A model generated the notes under the pieces. It had not been told where the DNA came from, did no database searches, and was given only the letters and a program-made list of their open reading frames with translations. 64,000 nt of DNA from Mycobacterium stomatepiae (GTDB lineage: Bacteria; Actinomycetota; Actinomycetes; Mycobacteriales; Mycobacteriaceae): positions 5,766,001 through 5,830,000 of the forward strand of contig NZ_AP022587.1 in the NCBI RefSeq assembly GCF_010731715.1, written 5' to 3'. Below, piece by piece: positions 10,606 to 24,400 of the stretch (within the stretch, counting starts at the first letter, position 1; each line of letters begins with the position of its first letter). A program made the translations under genes and the position numbers.

Positions 10606-13605
10606 CTAACCGGGTTGCGGCTCGGCGCGTCGGACGGTTGAGTGCCGCTCGCTCCGTTGCGATGGCCACCAGTTTGCCCGTCCGAGCAGTGCCGCGATGG
10701 CCGGAACCGTGATGGTGCGGACCAAGAAGGTATCCAGCAAAATTCCGACACCGATCACGACACCGCCCTGGACCACGGTGCCAATGCTGGAGAACAACAG
10801 GCCGCACATCGAGGCGGCGAAAATCAGACCCGCCGCGGTGATCACACCGCCCGTCGAACTCAGCGTGCGAATAATGCTGTAGCGCATGCTCTGCGGCGAT
10901 TCCTCACGCATTCGCGAAACCAGCAGCATGTTGTAGTCGGCTCCCACCGCGACCAGCACCACGAATGCCAGCGGCGGTACGCTCCAATGCAATTGCTGGC
11001 CCAGTAGGTATTGAAAGACGAGGACGCCGATACCGACTGCCGACAAATACGAAATGACCACGGAAGCAACCAGATACAGTGGCGCGACTATCGCACGCAG
11101 CAACGCGACCAAGGTCACCAGAACGACGAGCAGCGTAACCGCGATGATGAACCGGATGTCGTGTTGGTAGTAGTCACGGGTGTCCTTCAGGGCGACGGTG
11201 TACCCCGACATCGAAATCGTGGCGTCCGAGAGCGCGGTATTCGGCTGTGCTCCGCGAGCGGCCGCACTGATCGCACTGACCTGGTCCATGGCTTCGGTGC
11301 TGAACGGATTCAGTTTGGTTTGAACTAAATACCGCACCGAGTGGCCGTCCGGGGAAATGAATACCTTGGCGGCCTTCTGGAACTGTTCTAACTGCAGCAG
11401 CTGGGGCGGAATGTTGAATCCGGCCATTGCCGGTTGTGCCGCATCCCGTTTCAGCGAGAGCAGAAATGCCGCCGACTCGCTGAGCCCAGTGCCGAGCTGT
11501 TTGACTTGGTCGACGAGTTGCGCCACCGCATCGGCGACTTGCCGGCTCCCGCCGGCGAGCTTGTTTGCGCCATCCTGCACGCTGTTCAGATTTGCCTGCA
11601 GGCCGCCGGGTTTGTCCATCCCCATGGAGTGCATCACCTTGGTGAGCTTGCCCAACGCGGCACGCACGCGGTCCGTCGACGCTTTCAGCGCCTTCTTGTC
11701 CTGGTAGTCCTGCAGCTGGTGGGCCAAATCGTTGATCGCGTCGAGGTCGGCTTGATCGCGCGAACCAACCAGCTGCTCGAACGCTCCGCGGGTGGTGCTG
11801 CACGATTGATCGGCGTCGCAAACCGGGTTGCCCTGCAGCGCCGTCAACACCGGACCGATCCAGGCGAACACGTTCTTGGCCGCCGAGAAATTCCAGCCCA
11901 TGGCATTGCTGAGCGAGTTGACATGGTCGACGAGCTGGGCGGCGATATCGACCTGCTTGACCAGGGCGTCGCCGCTGTACTGGCTCTTCGCCGACGAGAA
12001 GGCACTTTGCAACTCCTCGAGGCTGGCCGCGAGCTGGGTGACCTGGCCACGGACGTCACCGAGGCTGTTGGCCAGCGTGCCCGCCCCATTGACCAGCCGG
12101 TTGAGGTCATTGGTGTGGTCGTTGATCATGGTGGACCCGCCGGCCAGCAGGGTGCCGATAGCCCCCGCCTGATAGGTGGCCCGGAATTGTTCGGGCACGA
12201 TTCCGGTGGGACGCGTAATACCGCTTACCGCAGCAATATTCGGCAATTGGCTGACCCGGTCGGCCATCTGCTCCAGGTCCGCGAGGGCTTTCGGTGTGCG
12301 AAGGTCATGCGGCGACTGGATGAGGATGTACTCCGGAATGGATTGATTCACCGGGAAATGACGATCCAGCGCGGCATAGCCAATCGAGCTCGGCGCCGAC
12401 GAACTCAAGGCCTTGCGGTCGTCGTAGTTGTAGCGCACCAAGCCGGCGCAGCTGGCCAGGATGATCAGCACCAGCACACTGGCAACCAGATTGGCCCTGG
12501 GCCGGCGCACGATGCGGATGCCGGAACGTCGCCAGAACCGCGCGGTCAACTCGCGTCGTGGCTTGACCCAACCGCGGGGGCCCGCGAGCACCAGAATCGC
12601 CGGCAGCAACGTCAGCGCGGCGAGGAACGCCACGCCGACCCCGATCGCCGACGACGCGCCGACCGTTTTGAAGACTCCCATGCGAGCGAAGCTGATCAGC
12701 AGAAAAGTGATTCCGACGGTCGCCGCGGAGGCACCGATCACTTTTCCGATCGAGATCATTGATCGCCTGATCGCTTGATCGGAATCCGCACCGGACCGCA
12801 AGTAATCGTGATAGCGACTGATCAGAAAGACCGCGTAATCCGTTCCGGCACCGGCCATGATGGCGCTCAGAAATACGATCGACTGGTTCGAGACGCCCGA
12901 GCCGGTGAATTGGGAGTAACCCGCCACCACCGCCTGCGCGATTACCAGGGATATCCCGATCGTCAGCAACGGCAGCAGCATGGTGACCACGCTGCGATAA
13001 ATCACCAACAGGACGATGAGCACCAGCACGGCGATCGCCAGCTCGATCGGAAGCCGATCCTTTTCGCCCGCGACGGTGAGGTCGGCGACGGTCGCCGCGG
13101 GGCCGGTGACGTTCACCGCCAACGGAGCTCCGGCGACCGAGCGTGCCACGATGTCGCTGATCCGGTTGAACGCGGCGTACGACTGTGGAGTGCCCAACTC
13201 ACCGGCGACGCCGACCGGCAGCACCCAAGACTTGTGATCCTTGCTGGTCACGACCGAGCGCAGCGGCGGTGTGCTGATGAAATCCTGCACCATTACGACA
13301 TCGCGGGTGTCCTGGCGCAGCGTATCCACCAGTTTGCGGTAAGCGGCTTCGTCGGCGGGGCCAAGCCCCTTGTCGTCGGTCAGAACCACCAATAGCAGGT
13401 CTTCTGAACCGGATTCGTGAAACGCCTTGGTCATCTCTCGAGCAGTGACGCTCGACGGTGCATCGGCGGGCAAGAGGGCCAGCGGGTGCTTCTGCGCCAT
13501 CTCGCCCAGCGACGGCAAAGTCAGCGGCAGCGCGACCGCAACCGCGACCCACAGCCCGATCACGACCCAGGGCCACCGCACCACGAAATCGGCTAGCCGT
13601 CGCAT
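10606..13605 (-). CDS. mmpL10: MmpL10-like RND lipid transporter
   Basis: The 999-residue protein has two sets of six membrane helices. The first segment is near residue 13-31 ([19 protein letters not shown]). Asp-Tyr pairs of the proton-relay type appear in [11 protein letters not shown] and [12 protein letters not shown] large periplasmic loop between them is predicted helical. ATG 13605 follows GAGGGC at good spacing and removes an unlikely 36-residue basic leader. MmpL10 exports diacylated trehalose precursors in the DAT/PAT and TPP pathways; the neighbouring papA, PE-PPE gene and pks support that substrate. No mmpS accompanies it. It differs clearly from the MmpL4-type remnant at 3014. 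Confidence 0.88.
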   Translation of the reverse strand: MRRLADFVVRWPWVVIGLWVAVAVALPLTLPSLGEMAQKHPLALLPADAPSSVTAREMTKAFHESGSEDLLLVVLTDDKGLGPADEAAYRKLVDTLRQDTRDVVMVQDFISTPPLRSVVTSKDHKSWVLPVGVAGELGTPQSYAAFNRISDIVARSVAGAPLAVNVTGPAATVADLTVAGEKDRLPIELAIAVLVLIVLLVIYRSVVTMLLPLLTIGISLVIAQAVVAGYSQFTGSGVSNQSIVFLSAIMAGAGTDYAVFLISRYHDYLRSGADSDQAIRRSMISIGKVIGASAATVGITFLLISFARMGVFKTVGASSAIGVGVAFLAALTLLPAILVLAGPRGWVKPRRELTARFWRRSGIRIVRRPRANLVASVLVLIILASCAGLVRYNYDDRKALSSSAPSSIGYAALDRHFPVNQSIPEYILIQSPHDLRTPKALADLEQMADRVSQLPNIAAVSGITRPTGIVPEQFRATYQAGAIGTLLAGGSTMINDHTNDLNRLVNGAGTLANSLGDVRGQVTQLAASLEELQSAFSSAKSQYSGDALVKQVDIAAQLVDHVNSLSNAMGWNFSAAKNVFAWIGPVLTALQGNPVCDADQSCSTTRGAFEQLVGSRDQADLDAINDLAHQLQDYQDKKALKASTDRVRAALGKLTKVMHSMGMDKPGGLQANLNSVQDGANKLAGGSRQVADAVAQLVDQVKQLGTGLSESAAFLLSLKRDAAQPAMAGFNIPPQLLQLEQFQKAAKVFISPDGHSVRYLVQTKLNPFSTEAMDQVSAISAAARGAQPNTALSDATISMSGYTVALKDTRDYYQHDIRFIIAVTLLVVLVTLVALLRAIVAPLYLVASVVISYLSAVGIGVLVFQYLLGQQLHWSVPPLAFVVLVAVGADYNMLLVSRMREESPQSMRYSIIRTLSSTGGVITAAGLIFAASMCGLLFSSIGTVVQGGVVIGVGILLDTFLVRTITVPAIAALLGRANWWPSQRSERHSTVRRAEPQPG

Positions 13606-13746
13606 ATTGCCCTCGCCCCTGGTCGGCGCAATCGTGTGCGCCCGCCGGCGACGCTCGCCGGCGCTTTGTCGCGCCGCGCTAGTTCGCAGCGCGCCCGATC
13701 GAAATTCGCGCACCGCGGAAAACCCCTAGCCATCGGATGACCCACG

Positions 13747-15168
13747 CTACGCGACGCGCCCCCAGTGTCCGCTGCCAGCGACACGCTCGCACACAGACTT
13801 CATTGCCGCCATGTACCGGCCAACTGATTTCTGTGCAATCGGATTGTCGGGATGCATGATCGCCATGACCGTGCCTTCGCCGTACCGGAATACATAAATC
13901 GTCAGCTGATACGAATACCGACCGTCGGGATAGATTCCGATATTGTTGGCCAGGCCTAGGTCGGCCGCGGCGAGAACGGCGTTCAGTGGCGCGGCGCCGC
14001 CGTGAAAAAAGTTCGACACCGGAAAGTTCGGTCGTGGCCAGCTCAACCACGGCGCCAATTCCAATACGCGGTAGTAGGGCACTTTCGCCATGTCCAGACT
14101 TGAATCGAAAGAAGCCTGTGCAGCCCACGCGGCATCGCCGAATGAGGCGGCGGCGATGGGCACGGTGATCGGAATCAAGCCGGTGAACCAGCCTTGCGTC
14201 ATCAAATTGTCCGCGGCTGTCCGGGAATCTCGGGGAGTAAGCCCGTAATACGTGAGCGCGCCGGTGAATTCATGCTCCAGCAGGGCGAAGCAGGCAAATA
14301 GGCCGCCGACGAAGCGCGCGCCGGCCGACTGGCAGGCCGATTCGAATCGCTCCGTCTGCGCTACATCCATCAGAAGTTCGGAGGCCATCGTGCTGCTACT
14401 CGACTCGCGCGGGTTACCCAGGGGGAGTGGGAATTCGGGAAACCCACCATTGTTGTTCTCCGCGAACTCAATCCACGCCCGCACCTCGGGCGAATCCAAG
14501 GTCAGTGTTGACGTGAATTCGCGTTCGCGGATGCAGAAATCATCGAAGCTGCCGGCATCGGGAAGCGCGAGTGCCTCACCGCCGCCGCTCAGCGCCGTGT
14601 ACATCCCGTTGGCTTCCATCATCGTGGTGCCGATCAGCGTCGCGTCCCCGTGCACGTGGTCCATGGCCGCAAAGAATGTGAAGTGGCTCTCACTTTGGAT
14701 GATCCCGAACGTGAAGCAGCCCCATTCCAGTGGGTCCGGGATGGACACGACATGAGCGCGTATCTCGTCCACGGTCATCTGACCGTGAGCGGTTGGGGTG
14801 AACTCGATATCGGCCGGATCGCGCAACGTATGCCGGACGAACTCTCCGCTGCCGGTGTGCTCGAACCAACTGCGGAACGTGTCGTGTCGGCGCAGGTAGG
14901 CGTTGACTGCGTGGTCCATCGCGGCGACATCACAAGTCCCAGGTAACTCACAGGTGGCGATGATCTGCCGGGAGAAATTCAGCCCCTCGGCCGCCCGTTC
15001 GCAGTAATTGCGAAGGTGTTGGCCCTGCATGTAGCTGACCGGTACGGAGCTGACGGGCGCCCGCCGGACCTTGTCCTTTGCCGCGTCGGTGGGGTGCCAC
15101 GAGGTGACCGAGCCAGGGGTCAGCGTCCAATCGTCGAGTGCGCCGATCGTAATTTTCCCGATGCGCAA
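13747..15168 (-). CDS. papA3: Polyketide-associated acyltransferase PapA (PapA3-like)
   Basis: The 473-residue protein belongs to the condensation-domain acyltransferases. The full Pap catalytic signature HX3DX14Y is present as H171, D175 and Y190 (DHVHGD then MY). Near the start, ALDDWTLTPGS and VPVSYMQGQHLR are typical of mycobacterial PapA1-PapA3. PapA3 moves a PKS-bound acyl chain to trehalose. I chose TTG 15168 (reading LRIGKITIGALDD) because it aligns with the family start and has GAGGGGGA six bases upstream; no ATG or GTG fits. An ATG at 15348 adds 60 poorly conserved residues. Confidence 0.85.
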   Translation of the reverse strand: MRIGKITIGALDDWTLTPGSVTSWHPTDAAKDKVRRAPVSSVPVSYMQGQHLRNYCERAAEGLNFSRQIIATCELPGTCDVAAMDHAVNAYLRRHDTFRSWFEHTGSGEFVRHTLRDPADIEFTPTAHGQMTVDEIRAHVVSIPDPLEWGCFTFGIIQSESHFTFFAAMDHVHGDATLIGTTMMEANGMYTALSGGGEALALPDAGSFDDFCIREREFTSTLTLDSPEVRAWIEFAENNNGGFPEFPLPLGNPRESSSSTMASELLMDVAQTERFESACQSAGARFVGGLFACFALLEHEFTGALTYYGLTPRDSRTAADNLMTQGWFTGLIPITVPIAAASFGDAAWAAQASFDSSLDMAKVPYYRVLELAPWLSWPRPNFPVSNFFHGGAAPLNAVLAAADLGLANNIGIYPDGRYSYQLTIYVFRYGEGTVMAIMHPDNPIAQKSVGRYMAAMKSVCERVAGSGHWGRVA

Positions 15169-15475
15169 AACTACGTCCCCCTCGGTTAAAACGGTCCCGG
15201 TCCGGCCACTGGCGGCGACACCAAGATAACTCGCCCGGCGATCACCTCCGCAGCCATACGCGGCCCACCGCCTACACTCACTCAGGGATCCGACGGGCTG
15301 TTGTGACGATCGAACGGCCGGGCCAGAGACGCAGGGCGGCAGCCGCACTGACTGTCGTTACGCGGTGCGAGCACTGCAATTGCGGTGCTGGCCTTCGGAA
15401 AGTTGCTTCTGAAGCGCAATCGGGCCGGCGGGTGGGTCGAACCCTTCATCGGCCAGGGCAGGGGAGGTCAAGGAC
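15169..15475. promoter_or_regulatory. Divergent papA3/pks intergenic region
   Basis: These 307 bases separate the two arms of the lipid locus and must carry both promoters. On the minus strand TATCTT at 15228-15223 fits the mycobacterial TANNNT -10 pattern and would give papA a leader of about 50 bases. On the plus strand TACACT at 15273-15278 fits the same pattern and would leave pks a leader of about 190 bases. No clear -35 elements or repressor palindromes were recognised. The -10 assignments are weak. Confidence 0.4.
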
Positions 15476-18400
15476 GTGGCATCCGTAGAAGATCTGAGCG
15501 AGCAGACCTCGGGTTTTGCGATTGTCGGCTACGCCGCCCGGTTTCCGGGTGCCGCGGATGCCGATGAATTCTGGGATGTGTTGCGGCACGGCCGGGATGC
15601 GATATCCGAGGTGCCGCAGGACCGCTGGGACGTCGACGAATTCTTCGACCCGGAACCCGGTGCGCCCGGAAAGGTCGTGACCCGCCGTGCGGGTTTCGTC
15701 GACGACGTGACGGGCTTCGACGCGCCGTTCTTCGGGATGTCGACGCGCGAGGTCAGGTTGATGGATCCGCAGCACCGGATGTTGTTGGAGACGGCATGGC
15801 GGGCGGTCGAGCATTCGGGCACCGCGCCAACGTCCCTGGCTAACAGCAACACTGGCGTCTTCGTCGGTTTGGCCACCCACGACTACCTGGGCATGGCATC
15901 CGACGAACTGACCTACCCCGAGATCGAGGCCTACATGGCCATCGGGACATCGAATGCCGCGGCAGCGGGCCGGATCAGCTATCGGCTGGGGCTGCAAGGG
16001 CCCGCGGTCGCGGTCGACACCGCGTGCAGCTCGTCGCTGGTGGCAATCCATCAGGCCTGCCAAGCCCTGCGCTTGGGAGAATGCGACCTCGCGCTGGCCG
16101 GCGGAGCGAACGTTCTGCTCACCCCGGCAACCATGATCACGTTCTCCAGCGCACACATGCTCGCACCGGACGGCCGGTGCAAGACGTTCGACGCGGCAGC
16201 GGACGGCTATGTACGCGGCGAGGGTTGCGGCGTCATCGTGATCAAGCGCCTCGACGACGCGATTCGCGATGGCGACCGGATTCGGGCCGTGATCCGCGGC
16301 AGCGCGATCAACCAGGACGGTGCGTCGGGCGGATTGACGGTCCCGAATGGCGTTGCCCAGCAACGGGTTATCGCCGAGGCGCTGAAGCGCGCCGACCTCG
16401 AACCCCACGATGTCGGGTATCTGGAGGCACATGGCACCGGGACGTCGTTGGGTGACCCGATCGAGGCCCAGGCCGCGGGTGCGGTGCTCGGCGCCGGACG
16501 CGAACCCAGCCAGCCGCTGCTGATGGGCTCGGTGAAGACAAACATCGGGCACTTGGAGGCTGCCGCGGGAATCGCCGGTGTGATCAAAGTCATTCTGTCG
16601 CTCGAAAACGAGTTGCTGCCGCAGCACCTGCACTTCGAGAACCCGTCCCCGCACATTCCCTGGGATCGGCTCGCGGTGCAAGTGGTCAAGGAGGCCACGG
16701 CCTGGGAACGCAACGGGCGCCCGCGCATCGCGGGAATCAGTTCATTCGGATTCGCGGGGACAAACGCTCACGTCATCGTCTCCGAAGCGCCCGAGCAACA
16801 CGCGCAGCCTTTCGCGGCACCGGTCCCGATCGAGCAGTCCGGGGGCCGGCGGTTCAGCATTCTCCCGCTCTCGGCGCGAACACCCGCCGCGCTGGTGCGG
16901 CTCGCCGAGGAATACCGCAGCTGGATGAGCGCACACCCGGAGGCCACCCTGGCGGACGTGTGCCACACCGCCGGGACAGCGCGGGCACACTTGGAGCACC
17001 GCGCCGCGCTGGTGGTCAATTCGCGAGAATCCGCGATGGAGCTACTCGGCGCCCTCGCGGACGACCGCCCGGCACCCGGCTTGTTCCGCGGGGAATCCCA
17101 TGACACGCCGAAGACGGCGTGGCTGTTCACCGGTCAAGGAAGCCAATGCCCCGGCATGGCCCGGGAGCTGTTCGACACCGAGCCCGTATTCGCCGAGACG
17201 CTGAATCGTTGCGCCGCAGCGGTCGACGACGTTCTCGAAAAGCCGCTGATCGAGTTGATTTTCGATAGGGACAGCCCGGACAGCGAAGCGACGCTGCGGC
17301 AGACGTCGTACGCACAGCCCGCGTTGTTCGCGGTCGAGATGGGCCTGGCCCGTCTTTGGCAGTCGTGGGGCTTCGAACCGGACGTCGTGCTGGGCCACAG
17401 TGTCGGCCAGTATTCGGCGGCCTGCGTCGCGGGCGTGCTCAATCTCGAGGACGGCGCCCGGCTGATGGCCGAACGCGGCCGCCTCTTTGGCAGTTTGCCC
17501 GCGGGCGGGCGGATGGTTGCGGTGTTTGCCGCCGCCGAGCGTGTCGAGAACCTGACCAACGAGTTCCCGACTCTGTCGGTCGCGGCCTACAACGGTGCGA
17601 ACACCGTATTGTCCGGCCCCGCAGGCGATCTGGAACAAGCCGTGACCCCTCTGGCGGCTGACGGTGTCCGGTGTGACTGGCTCGACACCAGCCACGCATT
17701 CCACTCGGCGCTGCTCGACCCGATTCTGGACGAATTCGAGTGGTATGCGGATCAGTTCGAATTCGGTACACCGCAACGGATTCTGATCGACAATCGCACC
17801 GGCGCCGCGCTCGGCCGCAGCGTTAAGCTCGACGGTGCCTATTGGCGACGTCACGCACGTCAGCCGGTGCAATTCGCCAAGAGCGCGCGGACCCTGGCTG
17901 AGCTCAATTGCAAGGTGTTGCTGGAGATTGGCCCGCGACCCGTGCTCGCCGCAGCGGCGCTGAGTGCCTGGCCGGACCAAGCCGCCGCGCCGCGCGCGAT
18001 CACGTCGCTGCGCCGAAACACCGCCGACCACCGACAGATCAGCGAAGCCGTTGCCGAGGCCTATGTTCTGGGCCACCTACCCGAATTCGACACCTTCCGT
18101 CGGGCGCACGCGCGAAAGCTCGACCTGCCGACCTATCCGTTCGAGCGCCGCCAGTACTGGTTTCGCGACAATCAGGATTCCGCCGGTCAACCGGCGCAGC
18201 TGCCCGCGCGTACCCAGGCCATCCGCCTGCTCGAGGACGGCCGGATCGAGGAGCTCGCGGCCCTGCTCGACGGCGCAAGCGATCATCGAACCGTCGATGT
18301 GCTCACTAAGCTTGCGGCACAGCACAACCACGAACGGACCAGCCAGTCCATCGCCGACGACCGTTACGAGATCCGCTGGGAGACAGTCACAGCGGATCAC

Positions 18401-21400
18401 TGCGCCGCGCAAGCGGGCGAGGGATCCAGCTGGCTGCTGATCGGCGAGGAGTCCGCGGCGCTTGCGCCGTTGGTCGACGAGCTCATCGCACGGGGCCAGC
18501 GGCATCGGTTCCTCGGGTTGCCTGCTTCGGATGCCGACACCGAACAGCTCACGGTCGCGTTGCGCGCTGCCGCGGCAGAGGAGTCGACGCTGCGCATCGT
18601 TCATGTCGCGGCGGTCGATGCGGATGCGGCCTCGCAGATCGTGCCGTCGATGCAGTCACTGTTGCGGATGCAACACCGGATCCTGGCCGGGACGCGGCGG
18701 TTCTTCAGTGCCGCGGTCGCCGCCGACCTGCGTGCCCCGATCTGGCTGATAACCCGCCGCGCACAGCGAGTCACCGACGCGGACACCGTGGCGCCGGATC
18801 AGAGCTGCGTGTGGGGCTTCGGACGTGCTGCGTCGCTGGAGCATCCGCAGCTATGGGGCGGGCTGGCCGACCTGGCGCAGGGCACTGCCGCCGAGTGGGC
18901 TCGCTTGATCGACGGCATAACGACGCCCAGCGAGCTCAGCGAAGACCAAATCGCGCTGCGTGATCAAGCGGTCTACGTGCCCCGGCTGGTTCGGCGAGAT
19001 GGGCAGCCGACCGGGACAGCGCTGGAATTGCGCGACGATGCAACATATTTGGTCACCGGCGGGCTGGGGTCGATCGGACTGGAAATCGCCGGCTATCTCG
19101 CCGCGCACGGCGCCAAACATCTGGTGCTGACCAGCCGGCGCCCCCCCGGCGAGGCCGCGCGGCAGCGAATCGATGCATTCGGCGAACAGTACGACTGCGA
19201 ATTCCGGGTCGTTACCGCCGATGTCGCGGATGCGCACGACGTCGCCCGCCTGCTGGCGGGCGTGCGGGCCGAACTGCCACCGCTGGCCGGCATCGTCCAT
19301 GCCGCGGGCGAGATCGGTACCACGCCGCTGAGCGGCGCCGACTTCGACTCTCATCAAGCCGAGGTCGATCGGGTCTTCGCTGGAAAAGTTTGGGGTGCTT
19401 GGCATTTGAGCCAAGCAGTGACCGACTTGCAGCTCGACTTCTTCATCAGCACCTCCTCGATCGCCTCGGTGTGGGGCGGATACGGTCAGACCGCCTACGG
19501 CGCGGCCAACGCATTCCTCGACGGGCTGGCCTGGCGCTTGCGCGAGCAGGGCACCGCCGGGATCAGCGTCAACTTCGGCCCCTGGTCGGCCGGTATGGCC
19601 GACGCGGAATCCCGTGCCCGACTGGATCAGCGCGGGGTCCGGACGCTGACACCCGCCGACGCCTTGGCGGGCCTGGCCGACGTCGTCGCGGCGTCGTCGG
19701 CTCAAGGTGTGGTGGCCCGGATCGACTGGACCCGTTTCCTGCCGCTCTACCAGCAGGCCGGCCGTCGGGCATTCCTGGCCGAATTGGACCGCGAGGTACC
19801 CGATGCGGCGCCGACCGTGCTGCCTTCTGGGAAGACACAACTGGTCGAGCGACTGGCGGGCGCGCCGGTACAGCAGCGCAAGAAACTGCTGACCGATTAC
19901 CTGCGTGAAGCGGTGGCGGAGATCACGCGCGTGGACGCCGCGGAGATCCGCGAGGACGCGGGGTTCTTCGACCTCGGCATGGATTCGCTGATGGCCGTCG
20001 AATTGCGGCAGCGCATCGAGCAAGGCGTGGGCAAGCAGGTACCGGCCACCCTGGCGATGGACCACCCCCGGTTGTCCGACGTGGCCGACTACCTGCTCGG
20101 CGAGGTGCTCGGACTCGGCGGGCAGGCGGCGCCATCGAGCCCGCGGCCGGAGTCGGTGGTGACGCGGACCGACGAGCCGATCGCGATCGTCTCGGTGTCG
20201 TGCCGTTTCCCCGGTGCGCCCGACCCAGAAGCCTTCTGGGAGTTACTCTCCGGCGGTGTTGATGCAATCCGGGAGGTCCCGGAGGAGCGATTCGACATCG
20301 ACGAGTTCTATGATCCCGATCCCGAGACGCCGGGCAAGACCTACACGCGGTTCGGTGGATTCCTCGATGAGATCGACGGATTCGATCCCGAATTCTTCGG
20401 CATCTCGCCGCGTGAGGCGGTCTGGATCGAGCCGCAGCAGCGGCTGATGCTCGAAACGGTCTGGGAGGGGCTGGAACGCGCCGGCTACTCACCGGGGGCG
20501 TTGCGCGGCAGCCGGACCAGCGTTTTCGCGGGGGTGGCGGCCAACGAGTATGCGCATCTACTGTCCGCCGAGCCGATCGACAAGATCGAGCCGTACTTCA
20601 TCACCGGCAATGCGCTCAATGCCATCTCGGGTCGCGTTGCCTTTGCGCTGGGACTCGAAGGGCCGGCCGTGGCGGTCGATACCGCATGCAGTTCGGCCCT
20701 GGTGGCCGTGCATCAGGCCTGCCAGGCGTTGCATTCCGGTGACTGCGACCTAGCGGTGGCCGGCGGTGTGAACGTCTTGCTCTCCCCGGTGACGGTCATC
20801 GCGGCCTCGCGTGCGCGGATGCTTTCCCCGGTCGGTCGGTGCAAGACGTTCGACGCCTCCGCCGACGGCTATGTACGCAGTGAGGGCTGCGGAATTCTAG
20901 TGCTCAAGCGGCTGAGCGACGCGCAGCGCGACGGCGATCGGGTGCTGGCCGTGATTCCGGGCAGCGCGGTCAACCAGGATGGCGCATCCAGCGGACTGAC
21001 GGTGCCCAACGGTGGTGCACAGCAACGACTTATCGGTGCTGCACTGACCCGGGCCGGTCTGGCCGGCGGGGATGTCGACTACCTCGAAGCGCACGGAACG
21101 GGTACCCCGCTGGGTGACCCGATCGAGGTGCAGGCGGCCGCGGCCGCCTACGGAGGCTCGCGTGACGCGGACCGGCCGCTGCTGATGGGATCGGTGAAGA
21201 CCAATATCGGGCACACCGAATCGGCATCGGGGGCGGCGGGCCTGATCAAGGTCGTGTTGTCGCTACAGCACGAATTGCTGCCGCAGAGCCTGCATTTCGA
21301 CACACCGTCGCCGCACATCCCATGGGACTCGCTGCCGGTGCGTGTGGTGGGCGAGTCGACGCCGTGGCGAGCCAACGGCAGGCCGCGACGCGCCGGCGTG

Positions 21401-24400
21401 AGTTCCTTCGGGTTCACCGGCACGAACGCGCACGTGCTGATCGAGGAGGCCCCCGCCGCGGCGGCATCACCCGCGCAGGATCTGCCGGAACCGGCGGACG
21501 ACGCCGCGGTCACCGACACCCAGTCGGTCAATGTGCTGGCGCTGTCCGCCCGCTCACCGGAAGCACTGACGGCGCTGGCGCAGCGTTACGAGTCCTGGCT
21601 GAGCGAGCACCCGGATGTGGACCTCGCCGAGGTATGCCTCACCGCCGGGACGGGCCGGTCACACTTCGAGCATCGCGCCGCGCTGGTGGTGGATTCGGTC
21701 GAGGCTGCGCGCGACGGCCTGGCCGAGTTGGCCGAGAACCGGCTGCGGCCCGGTGCGGTACGTGACGAGCACACGCACCACCCGACGACGGCGTGGTTGT
21801 TCACCGGGCAGGGCAGCCAGTACCCGGGGATGGCGCGTGAATTGTTCGAATCCGAACCGGTGTTCGCCAAAACCGTGACACGGTGTGCGGACGCGGTCAA
21901 GGACATGCTGCCGCGTCCATTGCTTGAGGTGTTGTTCGCCACCGATCGCGAGGCTGGAGAAACACTGCGGCACACGTCGTTTGCCCAGCCTGCTTTGTTC
22001 GCCGTCGAGATGGGACTGGCGCGCCTGTGGCAGTCGTGGGGCATCGTGCCGGACGTGGTGCTGGGGCACAGCGTGGGCCAGTACGCGGCGGCATGTGTGG
22101 CAGGGGTTTTCAGTCTCGAGGACGGCGCCCGGCTGATGGCCGAGCGCGGCCGGATGTTCGGCAGTCTGCCCGAGGGCGGGCGCATGGTGGCGGTGTTCAC
22201 CGACGCCAAGCACGTCGAGCATATTGCCGGTGAGTTCCCGCGGGTGTCGGTCGGCGCGTACAACGGACCCAACACCGTGCTCTCGGGACCGGCCGACGAC
22301 CTCGAGCAGATCGTCGCCAAGTCCGGTGACGAGGGCATCCGCTGCACCTGGCTGGAGACCAGCCACGCTTTTCACTCGGAGCTGCTGGATCCCGTTCTCA
22401 ACGAATTCGAGTCCTACGCAGCACAGTTGGAGTTCGCGGCCCCGACGCTGCCGTTGGTGTGCAACCGGACCGGCGCGGTGCTCACGACCCAGACCCCGCT
22501 CGACGCCGGGTACTGGCGGCGGCATTCCCGCCAGCCGGTGCAGTTTGCCGAAAGTGTGCGCACCGTGGCGGCGCTCGGCTGCTCGGTCGTGATGGAGATC
22601 GGTCCGCAGCCGGTGCTGACCGCGGCAGCGGTGCAGATCTGGCCGGAGCACCTGGCGGCACCGCGGGCGATCGTCTCGCTGCGGAAGGGTGTCGGCGATC
22701 GCCGTCAGATCGCCGACGCACTGGCGGCGACCTACATCAGTGGGCACCGACCCGATTTCGCCGCGCTGAATCGTCAGGCCCGTCGCCGACTCGAATTACC
22801 CACCTATCCGTTCCAGCGCCGCCGCTTCTGGCCGAAGTCGTCCGGGATCGCGGTCGATGGACCCGCGGTGTCCGGAATCCTGGGTAGCACAAAGGAACTC
22901 GCCTCCGGCGACTCGGTGTACACCAGCAGGCTGTCGGTCAAATCTCAGCCATGGCTTTGCGACCACGTCATCTACGGCACCGTAGTCGTCCCCGGAGCGA
23001 CGTACGCGGCGATGGCCTTGGCCGCGGTCGGTACGCCGGCACGGGCGAAGGATGTCTTCTTTTACGAGCCGATCATCTTGCCCGAGAAGAGTTCTCGCGA
23101 GGTGCAGCTGACCTTGCACCCGCAGGAGGACGGCGACGGCTGGAAGTTCCAGGTGCACAGCCGTCCGTACGGCGAACGCGGTGCGGAGTGGTCGTTGAAT
23201 GCCGAGGGTGCTGTGGTCGCCGGTGTCGGCGACGAGCAGGCCACCGAAGAAGCGGATCCCGTCGACGAAGCGATCGAGCGGCTGAACCGGATGCGGCCGC
23301 AGGAATTGTTCGAGACCTTTGCCGACTTGGAGTTGGCATGGGGTCCAACCTGGTCCGGCTCGCTGAAGTCGCTGTGGCTCGGTGACGGTGAGGCGATCGG
23401 CGACATCGTCGTCGGCGAAGAACTCGCCGAACAACTCGGCGCCGAGCCGATGCACCCGGTGCTGATGGACCTTTGCACCGGTGTCGCGTTCCCCGCGTTC
23501 CCCGCACTTCTGGCGGCCGAGCAGGGCGTCAACGATCTGTTCCTGCCGCTGCGGTACGGGCAGGTGACGCTGCGCGAGAAGATGCCGCGACGGTTCTACT
23601 GCCGCGCGAAGTGGCACACCAGCGCCCTCGACAGCGAAACCCAGGTCTTCGACCTCGAATACATCGATCGAGATGGTCGGCAGCTGGGCGGGATTCGCGA
23701 CTTCACGGTCAAGCGTGCACCCCGCGAGGCCCTGCTGCGCGGTCTGGGCGGCGACGCCACCAGGCTGCTCTACACCCTCGGCTGGCACGAGGTGCCGTCC
23801 CCGGCACCGGACCAGGACGCCGCCGTTGCGAACGGCACCTGGCTGATTGCGGGTTTCGACGAGCTTGCCGCGAACGTACCCGGGTGTATCCCGTTCGACC
23901 GCAACACCGATCCGGAGCCGTTGGGACGGGTGTTGGCACAGGCTCACGAGCGTGGCCTGCCGTTCTCCGGTGTGGTCTGGCGCAGCGCTGCGCCGAACGG
24001 AACAGATATCGCCGCGCGGGTCGAGACCGAAATCGCCAACCTGCTCAGCGCCGTGCATACGGTGCAAAGTGGTGAGGTGAAACTGCCTGGCGGCCTGTGG
24101 ATCATCACCGAGCGTGCCGTGGCCACCGAATCCGGCGAGCCGGTCGACCCGGGGCAGGCGGCGCTGTGGGGATTCGGGCGCACCACGATCAACGAGGAAC
24201 CGGCGCTGCGCTGCAAGCTCGTCGATTGCGACGGATCCGAGGAGGCGGTGCGGGCACTGGCCGGTCTGATTTCCACACCGGTCGACGAACCGGAACTGGC
24301 TCTGCGGCAGGGGAAGTTGCTGGCCTCGCGGTTGCTGCCGTGGGCGCGCAGTGGCCATCTCACGGTGCCACGCTCGTCGGACTACGTGCTGGCGCCCACC

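Noticed and set aside
17100..22400. Long near-repeat within pks (for example around 17281-17700 and 21960-22380)
   Set aside because: It is explained by the homology of the two KS-AT modules, not by a separate repeat element.
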